A stretch of DNA of 64,000 bases, taken from the NCBI RefSeq assembly GCF_021347895.1, contig NC_067124.1:17412521-17476520 (forward strand), read 5' to 3'. The notes beneath the pieces are model-generated. The model ran no database searches. It saw only the letters and a program-made list of their open reading frames with translations, and had not been told where the DNA came from. The DNA is from Acanthochromis polyacanthus (lineage: Eukaryota > Chordata > Actinopteri > Pomacentridae). Below, piece after piece: positions 24,901 to 39,900 of this stretch. The first letter of the stretch is position 1. Every line of letters begins with the position of its first letter. The position numbers were made by a program, and so were the translations under genes.

Positions 24901-27900
24901 TGCCAGCAGAAACAGTGAACTTCACTGCACCCACTGTGAACGTGTGATTAATGAGTCCTCATATATGAACTCTGTTTAAGTTACTCTGGTGAAAATGAGG
25001 TTATATTATATTCTGTCTGTTTCAGGACGGTCAGTTCTCAGTGCTGCAGACCGGAGGTGCTACAGGATGGTGTGTGAACCCTCAGACTGGAGAGACAATA
25101 CGAGCAGCGTTGCCGAACGCCGCTGGACAGCTGACATGTACGCACACAACCACACACACACGCTCTCAAGCTGCCGTCAATGATGCGTTCACTGTCAGAC
25201 TTCACTAGTAAACTGTGGTGTGTTCAAGGCTTCACTCTGTAAACCGTGGTGTGTTCAGGTCCCAGCTGGTGTGAGCTGCAGGGACTCCAGTGTCGCCCTG
25301 ACGGCTCCTTCGCCCCACTGCAGTGCGACGCCGCCACCTGCTGGTGTGTGTCAGAAGACGGACAGGAAGTGGGCGGGACTCGAACACCTCAACAGGCGGG
25401 TCGCTCACCGTCATGTGACCGTAAGAGTTTTAGTTGTCTCTGGTTGGATGATCAGTGTTTGGACAGTTTACATGTTCTGAAGCTTCATTCAGTTTAAATG
25501 AAACAAACAAGAAGCGTAAACTTAAGACTGAGCAGATTTACATCAATGTAAAAAACAATCGAGTAGGAGATAAAACCCTCATTGTTCACACTGTAAAATA
25601 TAAAATGTAGAAAGAAATCTGTCAGCAAAGGAACCAAAAATACATTTCCAAACCATGTACTGTTCCAAAACAGCAAAGTGGTGGAAATACTGTTTTTGTA
25701 AAATATTGATGTTGTTTGGTTGGTCCTAATGTCTGTCTGTCTGCTGTCCAGGTCCCCTCTGTCCCACCCCCATCATTACCCATGGTGCACTGCTGTGCCG
25801 CCCGGCCGCCAACGGACGCCAGAGCTGTGACCTCGTCTGTCACCACGGTTACCAGAACTCCCTTGGTGTCAGCAGCTTCCAGTGTGAGACGGCGACTCAG
25901 CGATGGGATGACGGACCGCTGGGCTCCGCCTGCCAGAGTAAAGACGACGCTTTAAAGGACCACAACACTGTTCAGTAATGCCTGTCTGCAGCTACAGGAC
26001 CCAAACTCTGGGACTGTTCATTTTACAACAACCCACCTACTGAACTGGGTGATGGGTGATTGATAAAGTACACCCAAAATCCATCCAGATCCTACATTTT
26101 GCTCATGTACTTGTAGTTTTAAAGGTTAATTTCACCAAAATGATACTTTCAGTCTGACTCCTTACTGTCTTAAAGTTTTGTGTTTTTTGCCCACCAAAAT
26201 ACTACTTTCAGTCCATGTACTTACAGTTTACAAGATTTGTTCCACTCAGTAGTTGGCGCTGTTACACAAACCTCCTCTGCTGCAAATAGACACTACACAT
26301 TATTATCTGATCTCCTGTCATCACATTTAAAGGAGCTTCATGTTGTGTTTGTGTTCAGTCTCTCAGCCTCTCCAGTCGGTGTCGTCCTCTCAGCTCTGGA
26401 TGTTGTCATCGTCCTGCTCTCAGATCAGCTCTTTGCAGTCTCAGCTGTCCAGCATGATGACCAGCAGGGGGCTCTGCTCTGCACAGGTGGGCTGATTGTA
26501 CAAAGCTTAAAAAAATCCTGTTGATCTCAAATCTTTTCCCTGAATTAACTTTCACTAGAACACAAATTGTTGTTTCTGTCTAGTAAACTGTGTTTTTGTG
26601 TAGCTTCCTGTGTCGGGCCGCTCTGTGTCGCTGTGTGACGACTCCTCGCTGAGCCTTCGCTGTGACGCCGACGACTCGCTGAGGTTAACGCTCACCTGGA
26701 CCGCCGCCATGTCTGACCTGCCGACTGCCGACCTCCCCGACCTGCACGATGTTGGTGAGTCCAGGCAGAGGCAGAAACACAAATGGAGGACTCAGAAAAC
26801 ATGTCGCCAGAGTAAATAAACAGATGTTAAAGAGTCGTGATGGAAGATAAATTCATTCTATTCAGTATAAATACTCAACTACCAGGGAAAGGCCTGTATT
26901 TAAACAATAGAAATATGTAAGAATGGGAGTTACTGGAACTGGATCATTAGATTTCCATTACACATGCATTCATTCAAAAGATCTGATTATTTTCTTAACT
27001 AATAAATTGTTGGAGGCAGGAAGTTATTCCCGCTGCACATTAAGAGAAGACATCATTCAACTTTAATTTGCACTGAGAGTTTTTATCTTATTCAAAATCC
27101 TTTTTTTGTTATTCTGTCTGATTTAGAAATGTTTCATCTTCCATATATTTTTAAGAAAGTATTTTTAATGTGTTTTTGTGATTTTTAAACTGCTGCTGCA
27201 AGTATTGATTTAAACATTTTTTTTTAAATAGCACGAAAATCAACACATTCATAACATTTTTGTCCGACCAACAGTTCAAACCTCAGTGTTAATAAAAATA
27301 CATTTAAAAACGTTTTTACATCTAAACAATTGTCAGACTAGCTGCTAACTAAATGTTTATCTCAGAGGACTCACTAACAACATCAGCTCTTCCTGTATTT
27401 ACTGATACATACTTTAAAGTACCATAACTTTGTCTACTTACAACATTTACCTGTGGACTATGGTGGAATACAAGCACATAAAATTACTTAAAAAGTAAAA
27501 GTTAGAGACCAGCACAGAGAAACTGATATTATATTAGCAGATGTTTGAATGAATTTGGATGTTTAGATGTGAATGCTGGTTTACCAACATGTAGAGTAAT
27601 ATTATTTTCACTGATGATTAATCTGCTGATTATTTTCTGAACGACCTGATCAGCTGTTTGTGAGAAAAATGTGAGAGTTTCATTTAATGTCTTGTTTCAT
27701 TTAAAGATCTTGAGTTTGCTGTCACTGAGGAGGAGAGACACCCGAAAATAGTCACACTAAAGAAGCTGTAGAGGTTTAGCACTTTTCCCTTAGATATTAT
27801 TAAACTTAATTATCAAGACAGTTGGCTAGCTTAGTAGTTGTTAACTAATTAATGAATCATTGAAGGTCTGTTTAGAATTGACGGAGTTTGTTCTGTTTAA

Positions 27901-30900
27901 ACAGATTAACTTACATTTTTAGGAATTAAGGTCTTGTAGTTTTCTCTTTGATCGTCTTCTAAAGATTCTCCTGTTTCTGTTTTTGCTGTCAGGACTCTTC
28001 CTGAATGAATCCAGACTTCTGGAAGGAGTGCAGGCAATTCTGGGTAGTGTCCGCTCCATGCTCACATCAGAGCCAACACTGGTTTCCATGACAACACCGA
28101 ACTTTGGCTGTTCCCGTGGTTACCGCCTGAGCAGTGATGGCGACGGCTGTGGTGAGTCTGTTTATGTGCTTTAATGTCTTATATGTGATCAAAATAAATA
28201 CGTAAATAAGAACAAAATTAGTTCAAATTTTGAACGTAGTGAAATTAAATACACGTGACGTAAATTTCATAATTTAACAAACTACTTCAGCAGAGTTCCT
28301 TAAAATGTAGCCTTTGTATGTAATTAGTCAACAGCAAAAAAAAGTGTTAAAAAATGCCATTAATCCATAAATATGCAGAAAATTAAGTAGGAAGTCAGTA
28401 TCATATCAAACAATACAAAAAATGTAATTTAAATTATATTTCCATAAAATACTGCCTATTAAAGGTCTTTGCTCTTCTTCAACTCTGTTGGATTTTTAAA
28501 CATCAGCACATGGATCTGACTTAACACCTTTTGCCTTTCGACTAAAGTGATTAACAGGCTTGTTTATCCTGATGTGGGACGTTGTGATGCAATTGAATAG
28601 AGGATTGTGGGTCAGAACATCCAGAAAATGCAGCAGAACCTTCTGGTGTTTCCGCCCGTTGATGTCCTGTGTGTTGGAACATATTTAATCTTTTTCTGGC
28701 TCTACAGTGTAGATATTATAACTCACCTTTAATCTCGTCTCTTTTTTCACAGTGGTTTGTCCTGCCGGTAGTTTCTTCAGAGAGGGGGCGTGTCTTCTGT
28801 GTCCTCAGGGAACCTACCAGGATGAAGAAGGGCGGGGCTTCTGCAACAGGTGTCCCAGCGGCTCCTCACCTGCCGGAGCTTCATCCATCGATCTGTGTGA
28901 GTCTCTGTGATTTCAATTCAAAGAATTAACTGATTGACAGAAATAAATGAGTTGTTGATAATGGATTTTTATTAGAAATTTTCATTTCATTATCATGTAA
29001 TATTAATTTACTACTTTCGTGTCACTGTTAGTATTAGTTTTCTATCCTAGTTTTATTTTAGCTCACTTATTTTTATTATTATATATTTTATTATTATTTT
29101 CAATGATGTTGTACTTCTGTCTTCCTGCCGTTCTATGATTTACTGCGTTTATTCTAATATTCTGTCATTTTGTTTTCTAAACAACAGCTGGCAAAATAAT
29201 TTCCTTTAGGATTAATAATTTTATGTTGTTTTATCTTAATATTTTATTCTCTGCTGTCTTTGGATCTGATGCTACAGTAAAACCTCCACTGATGCTTATT
29301 AAGAATAATAATCTATAATAATTACATTTTTTATATATATGATGTGAGGTTCACCTGTGTTTGTGTCTCAGGTGTGACAGAGTGTCATGGCCGGGGTCTG
29401 CGGTGTTCTCAACGAGGCGACTTCCTGCCAGCGCAGCCCGACCTGCAGTCCGGCCGGTGGAGATGTTTCAGCAGCGAGGGGGCTGAGCTCAAGTGGACGA
29501 GCAGCGATGCGACTCTGACCGATGCTGAGTGCTCAGGTGAGGACTCAGCGACCAATCACAGCGCAGCAGTGAGTTTGTGTCGCCTGTTCATCATTCTGTG
29601 GTGTTGCTTTAGTTCTCAGGAAGTTCGAGGAGGTTCCTCGATCAGATCTGACAGTCGGCGCTGAAGACGCCGAAGTCCTGCAGACAATGTCATCTGACCT
29701 CACAACCTGTATCCAAGGTAACACACACACACAGAGAGTACAGTTACTTGTTGTGTACAGCTCAGTGTTTCTACAATAGAATAGAATGTCATCTTTTTAT
29801 CAGTGTCAGTCATTTAAAAAAGGACCAAAATACATTATAAATAAAATAAAGTGAAATAAATAAAACATATCAACTGGCAGTAGTGCAACATAGGACAGCT
29901 TTCTACAGTGTAATCTGATTACTTGTACATCAGTGTCTGGTGTTGCTGTTTGTCTCCAGCCTGTGCAGCAGAGCCATCCTGCCACCATGTGGCGCTGTTC
30001 AACAGACAGACTCAGTGTGAACTGTACAGCACAAACACAGTGAACACACACTGCAACACCTCCCAACAGGTACCTTATTAGCAGGAATATCAGTAAATAC
30101 TTTGTGTGTGTGAGAAGACATTATTTATGAGGAACCATTTTAATGTCACAGTAAACAACATACCTGCAGCTCTGATTAGTGGAACTATGGCCCCTTCTAA
30201 ACCTCTTGATTACTGCTGACATTGGAGTTCACAGATTTTTACACTCAGCAAAAATATAAACGCAACACTTTTGTTTTTACTCCCATTTTTTGTGAGATGA
30301 ACTCAAAGATCTAAAACTTTTTCCACATACACAACATCACCATTTCTCTCAAATATTGTTCACAAATCTGTCTAAATCTGTGATAGTGAGCACTTCTCCT
30401 TTGCTGAGATAATCCATCCCACCTCACAGGTGTGCCATATCAAGATGCTGATTAGACACCATGATTAGTGCACAGGTGTGCCTTAGACTGCCCACAATAA
30501 AAGGCCTCTCTGAAAGGTGCAGTTTTATCACAGCACAATGCCACAGATGTGGCAAGATTTGAGGGAGCATGCAACTGGCATGCTGACAGCAGGAATGTCA
30601 ACCAGAGCTGTTGCTGGTGTATTGAATGTTCATTTCTCTACCATAAGCCGTCTCCAAAGGCGTTTCAGAGAATTTGGCAGTACATCCAACCAGCCTCACA
30701 GCCACAGACCACATGTAACCACACCAGCCCAGGACCTCCACATCCAGCATGTTCACCTCCAAGATGGTCTGAGACCAGCCACTCGGACAGCTGCTGAAAC
30801 AATGGGTTTGCATAACCAAATGCGAACACCAAGACACACCTGTGCACTAATCATGGTGTCTAATCAGCATCTTGATATGGCACACCTGTGAGGTGGGATG

Positions 30901-33900
30901 GATTATCTCAGCAAAGGAGAAGTGCTCACTATCACAGATTTAGACAGATTTGTGAACAATATTTGAGAGAAATGGTGATATTGTGTATGTGGAAAAAGTT
31001 TTAGATCTTTGAGTTCATCTCATAAAAAATGGGAGCAAAAACAAAAGTGTTGTGTTTATATTTTTGTTGAGTGTAATTGCTCATTGATCTTCCTGGATCC
31101 TTTTCCATCTTTTGTTTAGTTCTGACTCCGTTTTGAACCTATGGACTGTGTCTATTTGTGTCTGCATCATGGCTCCACATGGAAAAGTTGATAGTTCACA
31201 GAGCTTTGTTGTATATTTAATGTTAGAACAGTTAAAAGTTCAGTTATTGTTTAATATTTTCTGCATTAAACTAACCTGCAGTCAAACCTGGTTAAAGTGT
31301 TTTTCTCTGACCTTCAGTCCAGCGGGTTTCTGGGTAATCTGCAGGCCGAGCGATTTGATGGCCTCAGCTGCTCTCTGAGAGTGAGAGGCGGAGCTTCAGA
31401 TCTGCTGGTCATCAGGAAAAAAGGTACTGTTACCATGGCAACCAGCTGCATGATTTGTCTGTCTTCATATCTGTGTACCTGTGTGTTTTCCTGTGTGTGT
31501 ATACCTGTTCGTGTACCTGTGTGTTTCAGGGGCAGAGTTTTCCTCACGGCAGCAGCAGCAGACCTATGTGAGGATGAGGATGATGAAGGCACTCTCAGGT
31601 GTGTTCAGGACTCAGGTGTTCTCCTCCAGACGAACATCTCTCTCGGACGTTCACCGTTTCTGTCAGGATGGCTGCAGCCGCGACGCCTGTTGTGACGGGT
31701 TCATCCTCAACCAGAACGTCCTGGACGGAGGTATGTTACCATGGAGACTGCAGCATGTGACTCCAGTAAAAACAGCTCAGGGTTAATGGGATAACTGAGT
31801 GAACAAAAGAGTAAGTAATAACCGAATTAGATGAGCATTTTGAGGACTAATTAAATCAATGACTGAAATGAATGAAAATTTAATGCTGTAAATAAACAAA
31901 TGAATGAGTGGATGAATCAGTGAGCACATGAAAGAATGAATAATGAGTAATTTGCCTTAATTAGTGTATTACAAAGTGAATTGAACACTTTTGTAAATGA
32001 AGGAATAAATCAATGAAAGCGAGGGAATGAACTGGATGCCCCGCCCACCGCAGGTACTCTGCTCTGTGGTTGGCTGAGAGCTCCGTCAGTGCTGATGTGT
32101 GGGGAGCAGGACTGGGATGTGATTGGACAGGGAGCGGCCAATCGGATCTGTGGGGCAGGGCTCACCTACAACAAGGAGCAGCGCAGCTTCGTGTTCGACT
32201 TCGGAGGACAAAAGTTCACCATCAGTGAGAAAATAAAGTCACAGCTAAGACACCTGAACACAAACTGACCTTTTGTTTGTTTATTCTTCTGCACAGCTGA
32301 CTTGACTGTTTATTTGTTTGTTTGTTGTTCTGCTCAGCTGATTCGGCACTGCCAGCCGACAGTAAGAACAAGAAAGACTACCAGGCCTCTATCATCAGCT
32401 TCCAGTCCATCTACCTGAACTCTGGTACACCTGGACACATCTGGAGATATGAAGCTCTGTTTAATGAAGCTGTGATGGTTGTTTATCTTTGTTTTGTGGT
32501 TATTTGTAGATTCAGCTGTCAGCAGTCCTGGTTCTGGTTCCTCTTCCTGCCCTGCAGCAGAGCCCAGTCCTCCCCTGGATGGTTTGTGATTCTTAATGTG
32601 GAAACAGAAACAGATGAACACATGAATGAATGTGAATGAATGAGTGTTTGTGTTTCAGAATCGGTGCAGCAGAAATTTGAGTCTCTGTCTGCTGATGACG
32701 TCCTGGTGGATCCTCAGAGGAAGCTTCCTGTTCTGTCCTTCCTGCTCAACAAGAACAACTACAACTCCCAGCAGGCTTTGCTCTGGTGTCTCACACGTAG
32801 GTCACATTAACTCCTCTGCAATGTTCGTCTATTAGAGCTACATTTACTGTCAAACACACAATACAATAATAATCAATTTACACGTTTGCTAGAACAGTTG
32901 CTGATCCAGAGTTTGACTGTTGGTTTATTTCCAGAACAGATGTTCATTTTTATTGTTGTTGTGTTGTTATCAGATATACACCAAATAAAAATAATTTGGG
33001 TTCTAGTGAAGTTCTGTTTGTGCAGTGGATGTTTATCTCATATGTGTGATCTTTTTATGATCTGTTAGATGAGATAAAACCAGCATCTGTTCACTTGGCA
33101 GTCTTTCAGGTTGTGTAGTTTTCCCCTGCTTTCGTTTTTCATGGACAGTTTATCGACTCCGAGAATCTGGAGGCAGCAGAAGTAAATAAAATGCATCGTC
33201 TGTGTTTCAGGCTGTGATACAGAGCAGCAGTGTTCGATCGCTGACCTCAGAGACGCTGCAGGTTTCTTCAGCTGCTCATTGTTTCCTGACAGCAGCGTTT
33301 GCGGCGCCTACGACAAACCTCTGAGACGGCCGTGTCGCCCCGTGCTGGACCGGACGCCCAACAACACCTACAGCAAGAAGGGTGAGGAGAGGAACTGCTG
33401 TTCATTCACAGTGGAAACAGAAAACTGCTCTGAACATGCAGCCGCATGTTAACAGATATTAATCTGTTAACAGTTCATGAACTTCTGGGTCCCACACAAT
33501 CCACATTTACACTGATTTAAACCCAACAGATATAAATACTCCTGTTGTCCCCAGTGATGTGTTCAGAAGCATCAGCAAACATTCAATTCACTGAAAAACA
33601 TGAGCTATTTCAAGTGTGCAGGTAGTATTAAAGCAGCCCACCTCCACTAAATCCATCATCAGGTTTGACATTGTTTTTCTTTAAGCAGACAAAAAAAAAA
33701 TCTAAAATGGTCTAAATTCTGAACCTTCCCTTTTTTGAGTGAACTGTCTGAACTAAAGGCACCACACAGAGCAAGTGGATGTTTGTGGGTTGTAAAGGGA
33801 CATTCTGGTGTTCTTAAATCTCAATTTGTTTGTTCAGTGAACCTGTCTGGACCAGTGAAGAGTTTCTACGAGAGAGTTTCTTTCCAGAAGATGGTTTCTT

Positions 33901-36900
33901 ATTCGGTTCGCAGCAGAGTCTCCCTGAAAGCAAACACTCCGCTGTCTGAAGGGTAACACAACAAACATGCATCACTCCACACTGATTCATTTCTAACCTG
34001 AACCTCAGAACTAAACTTCAGATTTACATCAAGTTCATCTGCGTTTATGTTTTGCAGGCATTTTGTAAAGTCTTCATTTTGTCTGTTTGTTCAGGTTCAT
34101 GGATTGTGAGCGGCGCTGTGATGAGGATCCTTGTTGCCGTGGTATCGGCTTCGTCCGTGATACAAAATCACCAGGTAACCATGGTTACCAACATCCAGCT
34201 TTCTTTTTTTTTCAGTTATTTTTTTGGGCCTTTTTAGCCTTTATTATAGAGGACTGTGGAGAGAGACAGGAAACGCGAGGAGAAGAATTGGAGAATGACA
34301 TGCAGGAAATGGCCATGAGTCGGACTCAGACCCATGACCACTGTGTCGAGGACTATGAAGCCTGTTTATGGGTCGGCAGCTCAAGCTGTTGAGCTACCTG
34401 GGCAACATCCAGCTTTCTGGACTGGATTCTGTATATACCGTCCTGAAATAGACTGAAAATGCTTTACAAATGTTTTTTTCAAACCTTAGTTTAACATAAT
34501 ATATTCATAGTTGATGGTAAATGTCAGTGATTAGCACCAGTGTTGGTTTGATACATTATTATTTTCAGTGTCAGATTTAAAAAAAAAAAAAAAAAAAAAA
34601 ACCTCACTCAGGACCGTAAAGACAAACATGTCCCTGTCAAAACAACGTGCTTAAAAATGTTCTATATTGTTATTTTTCACTTTTAATGGCTGATTTATTT
34701 CAATTTACATCACTCTGGATCATAACAATCTTTCCATGATTGCAACCATTTAAATGCTGGTTTGTTTACATGATTCCACTGTTATTTTATATGTAAACGT
34801 CTGTCTGTCTGTCTGTCTGTCTGTCTGATTGATTGTGTGTGTAGGTGGATCAGATGTCGTGTGTCTCGCCCTCATCAGTCTCGGCATTCAGACCTGCAGT
34901 GATGTCGACTTGACCACATGGATGACTCAGGACTGTCGACCATCTGCAGTAAAGACATCACCAGAGCCTTTCGGCTGGTACCTGAAACCTGGTACTCAGT
35001 ACACACAAGTACGCACAAATACACACAGATACACAGAGAGACTCAGTGTGTGATGTGTTTGTGTTTTCAGTCAATCAGTGGAGTTCATCTCCGGCTCTGT
35101 GTCCTCCATTCGACCTGCCGCCGACCAAAAACAACGGTAACTTTACTGCAAGCACATCTGTAGTTCTAGTACTGCAAATATACCACTAAACACACTATAA
35201 CAACATAGTACTGCTCCTACACCACTGCTCCTACAGTAGTACTAACAACAGATTACTGTCTCAGTGTCAATGGACGAATGGCGTCTCCTCTCTGACTCAT
35301 CAATCGCCATCGATCCATCTCTCGCTACGTATGATGTTATCCACGTGAGCCGTGACATCGCCACCAACCATGACAAGACCAGGGACTGGTGTCTCCATGG
35401 TAACCACAGCTAATAAAAACTCTGACATTAATGACCTGTTGTTCAGGTTTTTCTGATCGCCTGTACTGATGATGCTTCAGCCTGTCAGGAGGCGGAGTCT
35501 TGTGCTGCCGTGTCACTCAGACAGGTGGAGTCTGCTACGCGCTGTGTCCTCTACCCCGATACGACCACCTGTGGGTTAAGCTCTGCCCCCGGCTCCTCCA
35601 GCCCCACCTACTCCTGCCAAACGGTTCTCAGAGAGCCCGCCTCCCAGGTGTACCTGAGAGCAGGTGAGCCAGTCGTCCAATCACAGCGAATGAGCAACCG
35701 GTCCTACGCTGTCACTCACGGATGTATTTGTTTCCTCAGAGCGGTTGCCATCAGTTACGTCCGTCTCCATCCCGGGTCATGGCATCCTACAGGGCATTGC
35801 GATGGAAACATCGCTGGGATCAGACAGGAGGACGGTGGTTCAGTTCCTTGGAGTCCCGTACGCTCGTCCTCCAATAGGATCGCTCCGCTTCGAAGCAGCT
35901 CAGCCAGCTGATTGGTCGGGAACCTGGGACGCCACAAAACCACGGTAACTAATGAACCAACATCTGCTAACGTTACCTACAAGTTCCATAAACGTTCTAA
36001 AGAGAGCATTTTAATTTAATGTTCAAATAATGTTTTTAGGAACTTTATCATTTTAAATGATATTCCTTTGGGCTTAAACGTTAACTAAGACGCTGTGACA
36101 TTCAAAGGATGCTATCAGATTATGTTCCGTTGCAGCTAAAGAAGAAGTCTTTAGGGACCTTAAACTTGAATCTTTTCCTCTCAGCTCCAGCTGTGTTCAG
36201 CCCGGTGATGTTGAGTCAGCAGCCTCCAGTGAGGACTGTCTCTACCTGAACATCTTCACTCCTGCTGCTCTGGTGAGTAAAACATCATTTATTTCATTTC
36301 AGCAGTTTCTGGAATCAGCTTTGGGTCGTTTATTTCAGTTACAACATTTCAATAAATTCTCTCATCTAATGACAGGTGTGATCTTTTTTCATCATGTAAG
36401 TCATTAAGGTCAACGTAAAACTGTCAAACACTCCCCATTTTGAGTTGGTTAATTGGATCATTTGGAATGTTCAGGTTCTCTAGATTCAGACATTTTCTCA
36501 GTTTTGTGACATTTTAGACACTAAATGATTTATTGATGGTGTAAACAATCCTCAGCTGCTTCCACATTTACAGACTAAAGAACCATTTTGAGCATATTTA
36601 TTCTGAATTTGATTTAGATGTATTACCCGCCCGTGTAGAGGGATAGAGTTACATCAAAGAATATTAGAATAAAATATGATTTTTATTTCATAGCAATATG
36701 AGAACATTGGAATACTCCACTGTTTGCTAAAGTAAAGTCTAGAAGAGGAAATAATCACAGAAGACTGAACACATCTGAGAATAAATGTTACTGAAAACTC
36801 TGTTTTGGATTTATGACTTTTGTTTGCTGCCACAACCACTATTATTGTTTATTTCTTCAGTTTTTAAAATCTGTTTTAATGTCTAACATGTTGTCGTGTT

Positions 36901-39900
36901 TTAACTGACTGTGCCTGATAAAACTGTATTTGCAGCATGTTGTACAGTTTATATCAGAGTTAAAGCAGTGTGATGTCATCAGTGACTTCACCTCCCCTGT
37001 ATCTGTGTGTCTCAGAGGGGGCGTGTCCCAGTCCTGGTTTTCTTCTTCAACCCTTCAGCCAATCAAAACCCAGGACTGATGGATGGCTCTGCCCTCGCAG
37101 CTGTGGGTAACATCATCGTGGTAACAGCCAATTATCGGACAGCAGCAGTGGGATTCCTGAGCACAGGTAACCACACGCTAACACAGGTAGGCACACTCTA
37201 ACTCAGGTAAGCACATGCTAACTCAAGTAAATACATGCTAACTCAGATAAGGACATGCTAACTCAGATAAGGACATGCTAACTCAAGTAAATACATGCTA
37301 TCACAGGTAAACACATGCTAACACAGGTAAACACACGCTAACTCAGGTAAACACACGCTAACTCAGGTAAACACACACTAACTCAGGTAAGCACACGCTA
37401 ACGCAGGTAAAAACACGCTAGCAGGTAAACACACGCTAACTCAGGTAAGCACACGCTAACACAGGTAAACACACGCTAACGCAGGTAAGCACACGCTAAC
37501 TCAGGTAAGCACACGCTAATGCAGGTAAGCACAAGCTAACTCGGGTAGGCACACTCTAACTCAGGTAGGCACACACTAACGCAGGTAGGCACACGCTAAC
37601 GCAGGTAAACACACGCTAACTCAGGTAAGCACACGCTAACTCAGGTAAGCACACGCTAACGCAGGTAAACATGCTAACGCAGGTAAGCACACGCTAACTC
37701 GGGTAAGCACAAGCTAACTCGGGTAAGCACACACTAACTCAGGTAGGCACACTCTAACTCAGGTAGGCACACGCTAACACAGGTAAACACACGCTAACGC
37801 AGGTACACACACGCTAACTCGGGTAAACACGGTAATGCAGGTAAGCACACACTAACGCAGATAAGCACACGCTAACGCAGGTAAGCACACGCTAACTGAG
37901 GTAAGCACAAGCTAACGCAGGTAAACACACGCTAACTCAGGTAAGCACACGCTAACTCAGGTAAGCACACGCTAACGCAGGTAAACACATGCTAACGCAG
38001 GTAAACACACGCTAACTCAGGTAAGCACACGCTAACGCAGGTAAACACACCCTAACGCAGGTAAGCACACGCTAACGCAGGTAAAAACACGCTAACTCAG
38101 GTAAGCACACACACAGGTTTGATCACCTGGCTCCACTTTTCCTCCGTCTCCAGGTGCAACTGGTCTCCGCGGTAACTATGGCCTGTCGGACCAGGAGGCG
38201 GTGCTTCGTTGGGTCCATGCCCACATCTCCCTGGTGGGCGGAGACAACACCAGGGTGACCGTGGGGGCGGAGCGTGGTGGCGCTGACATCACCAGCCTCC
38301 ACCTGCTGTCGTCTTCACCTCCTCTGTTCCAGCGGATGATGCTGATGGTGAGAATCTCCCTCTTCGTGAACTTCTGGGTCCTACACAGACAACAAATCAA
38401 GATTCAGCACCACACTGGACCTGAAGGACTGAACAGTAGTAGTAGTTTAATTTACCACAAGGATGGCGGAACCTGAACACACCATGATAAGTTTAACTTG
38501 TTACAGAACAGACTTCACTGTTTGTACAGCCTCAAACAAGAATAATAATTTGTGTTCAGATTGTCAGATAGCAGCAGTGGATGACTTCAACTATCTGAAC
38601 CCCAAAACCTGATGACAGGTTTAAAAAGCATGTTATCTTTAAGAAAATCTCCAAATGTAACTATTTATCAGCCATACACTGTAAAAACTGAAAGAATAAT
38701 CAAAATGTTCAACTTTCCAATAGTCCAAGAAACAAGCCGGTGAATTTTGATTTCAAATCTAAAAATCTAGATGTTTAATCAAAATCACTTATTGTACCTC
38801 TGTATCTCTTATTTTCTAAATTTGCCAAGAATAAACTGGAAGAAAGCAAAATTTCTTCATTCTTATGTGCAACCAAGAGGCCGTCACTGACTCAGCCATG
38901 AAAAACAGTCATGAGAAGAAAGTTGAGGGACTATTTGGCTGAACTGCAAGCAGTGTTTCCACTGAGCAGAGAGGAAATGAGGATGGAAACTAATTAAAGC
39001 TGCAAATAGTTAAATATCTGCAGTATGCGGAGCCTCCATTTGTTCCAGTGTTTTAGCCTATGTGGGACACTGAAAAACTGGAATCAAAAAGTCCAGTGTT
39101 ATTCAGTTTTTGTAGAATAAGTAATTAAAACTTTTTCTCTGGTTTCCACCATTCTAACTGAATCCTACTGACAAAAGACATTTCTGAGTTCTCTCTCCTT
39201 CATGTTGTTCTGTGTCCGTGGAGTTGCAGGACTTTAGATTACAGTGGAAAATGAACACAGTGACGAAAAAAGAGACAAGCGCAGAAAACACCCAGAAAGA
39301 TTCAGACGGTTGATGAACTTTGTATTCTCAGAGTTTATGGTCTTGTGTCTCTCACCTGCTGGATCTTCTTCTCTTCCTACAGGGCGGTTCTGTGTTTTCT
39401 CCGGCACTGGTCCAGACTCCCTCCACCTCCAGACGTCAGGCCATCGATCTGGCCACAGAACTCGGCTGTCCAACCTCCGAGGACGACAAGATGGCCTCCT
39501 GCCTCAGAGCGGTTCCGATGCAGCAGCTGAACACCGCCCAGACGAAGGTAGAACCTGAACTTTGAGGTTTGTGGTTCTGTAGTCGTGGTTTTGTTTCATG
39601 TCTCGGCTATGTTCTGTCCTGCAGCTGCTCGCCGTCAGAGGCCCGTTTCAGTCCTGGTCTCCGGTCCGTCAGTCCGTCTCCCAGCCGGCGTCCTTCCACA
39701 GAGTCGACCTTCTGCTGGGAACCTCTGAGCACGACGGTCTAATCAGCCGGGCTCGCAGGATAAAGGTCAGAGGTCCACTGAGGTTCATCCTGAACCGTTT
39801 GTTCTGTTGCTGATCATCATGTTCTCTCTGTCCAGGACTTCGAGGTTCTGCAGGGTCGAGCCGACAGGAAGACGGCGTTCTACGAGGCTCTGAGCCGCTC

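Noticed and set aside
35449..35480. An earlier acceptor (TTGTTCAG) for tg exon 37
   Set aside because: It gives an in-frame TGA within a few codons. The acceptor at 35481 preserves the frame and the family alignment.
37162..38118. Possible CRISPR-like array
   Set aside because: Units are contiguous 20-bp tandem repeats without unique spacers, inside an intron of a vertebrate gene.
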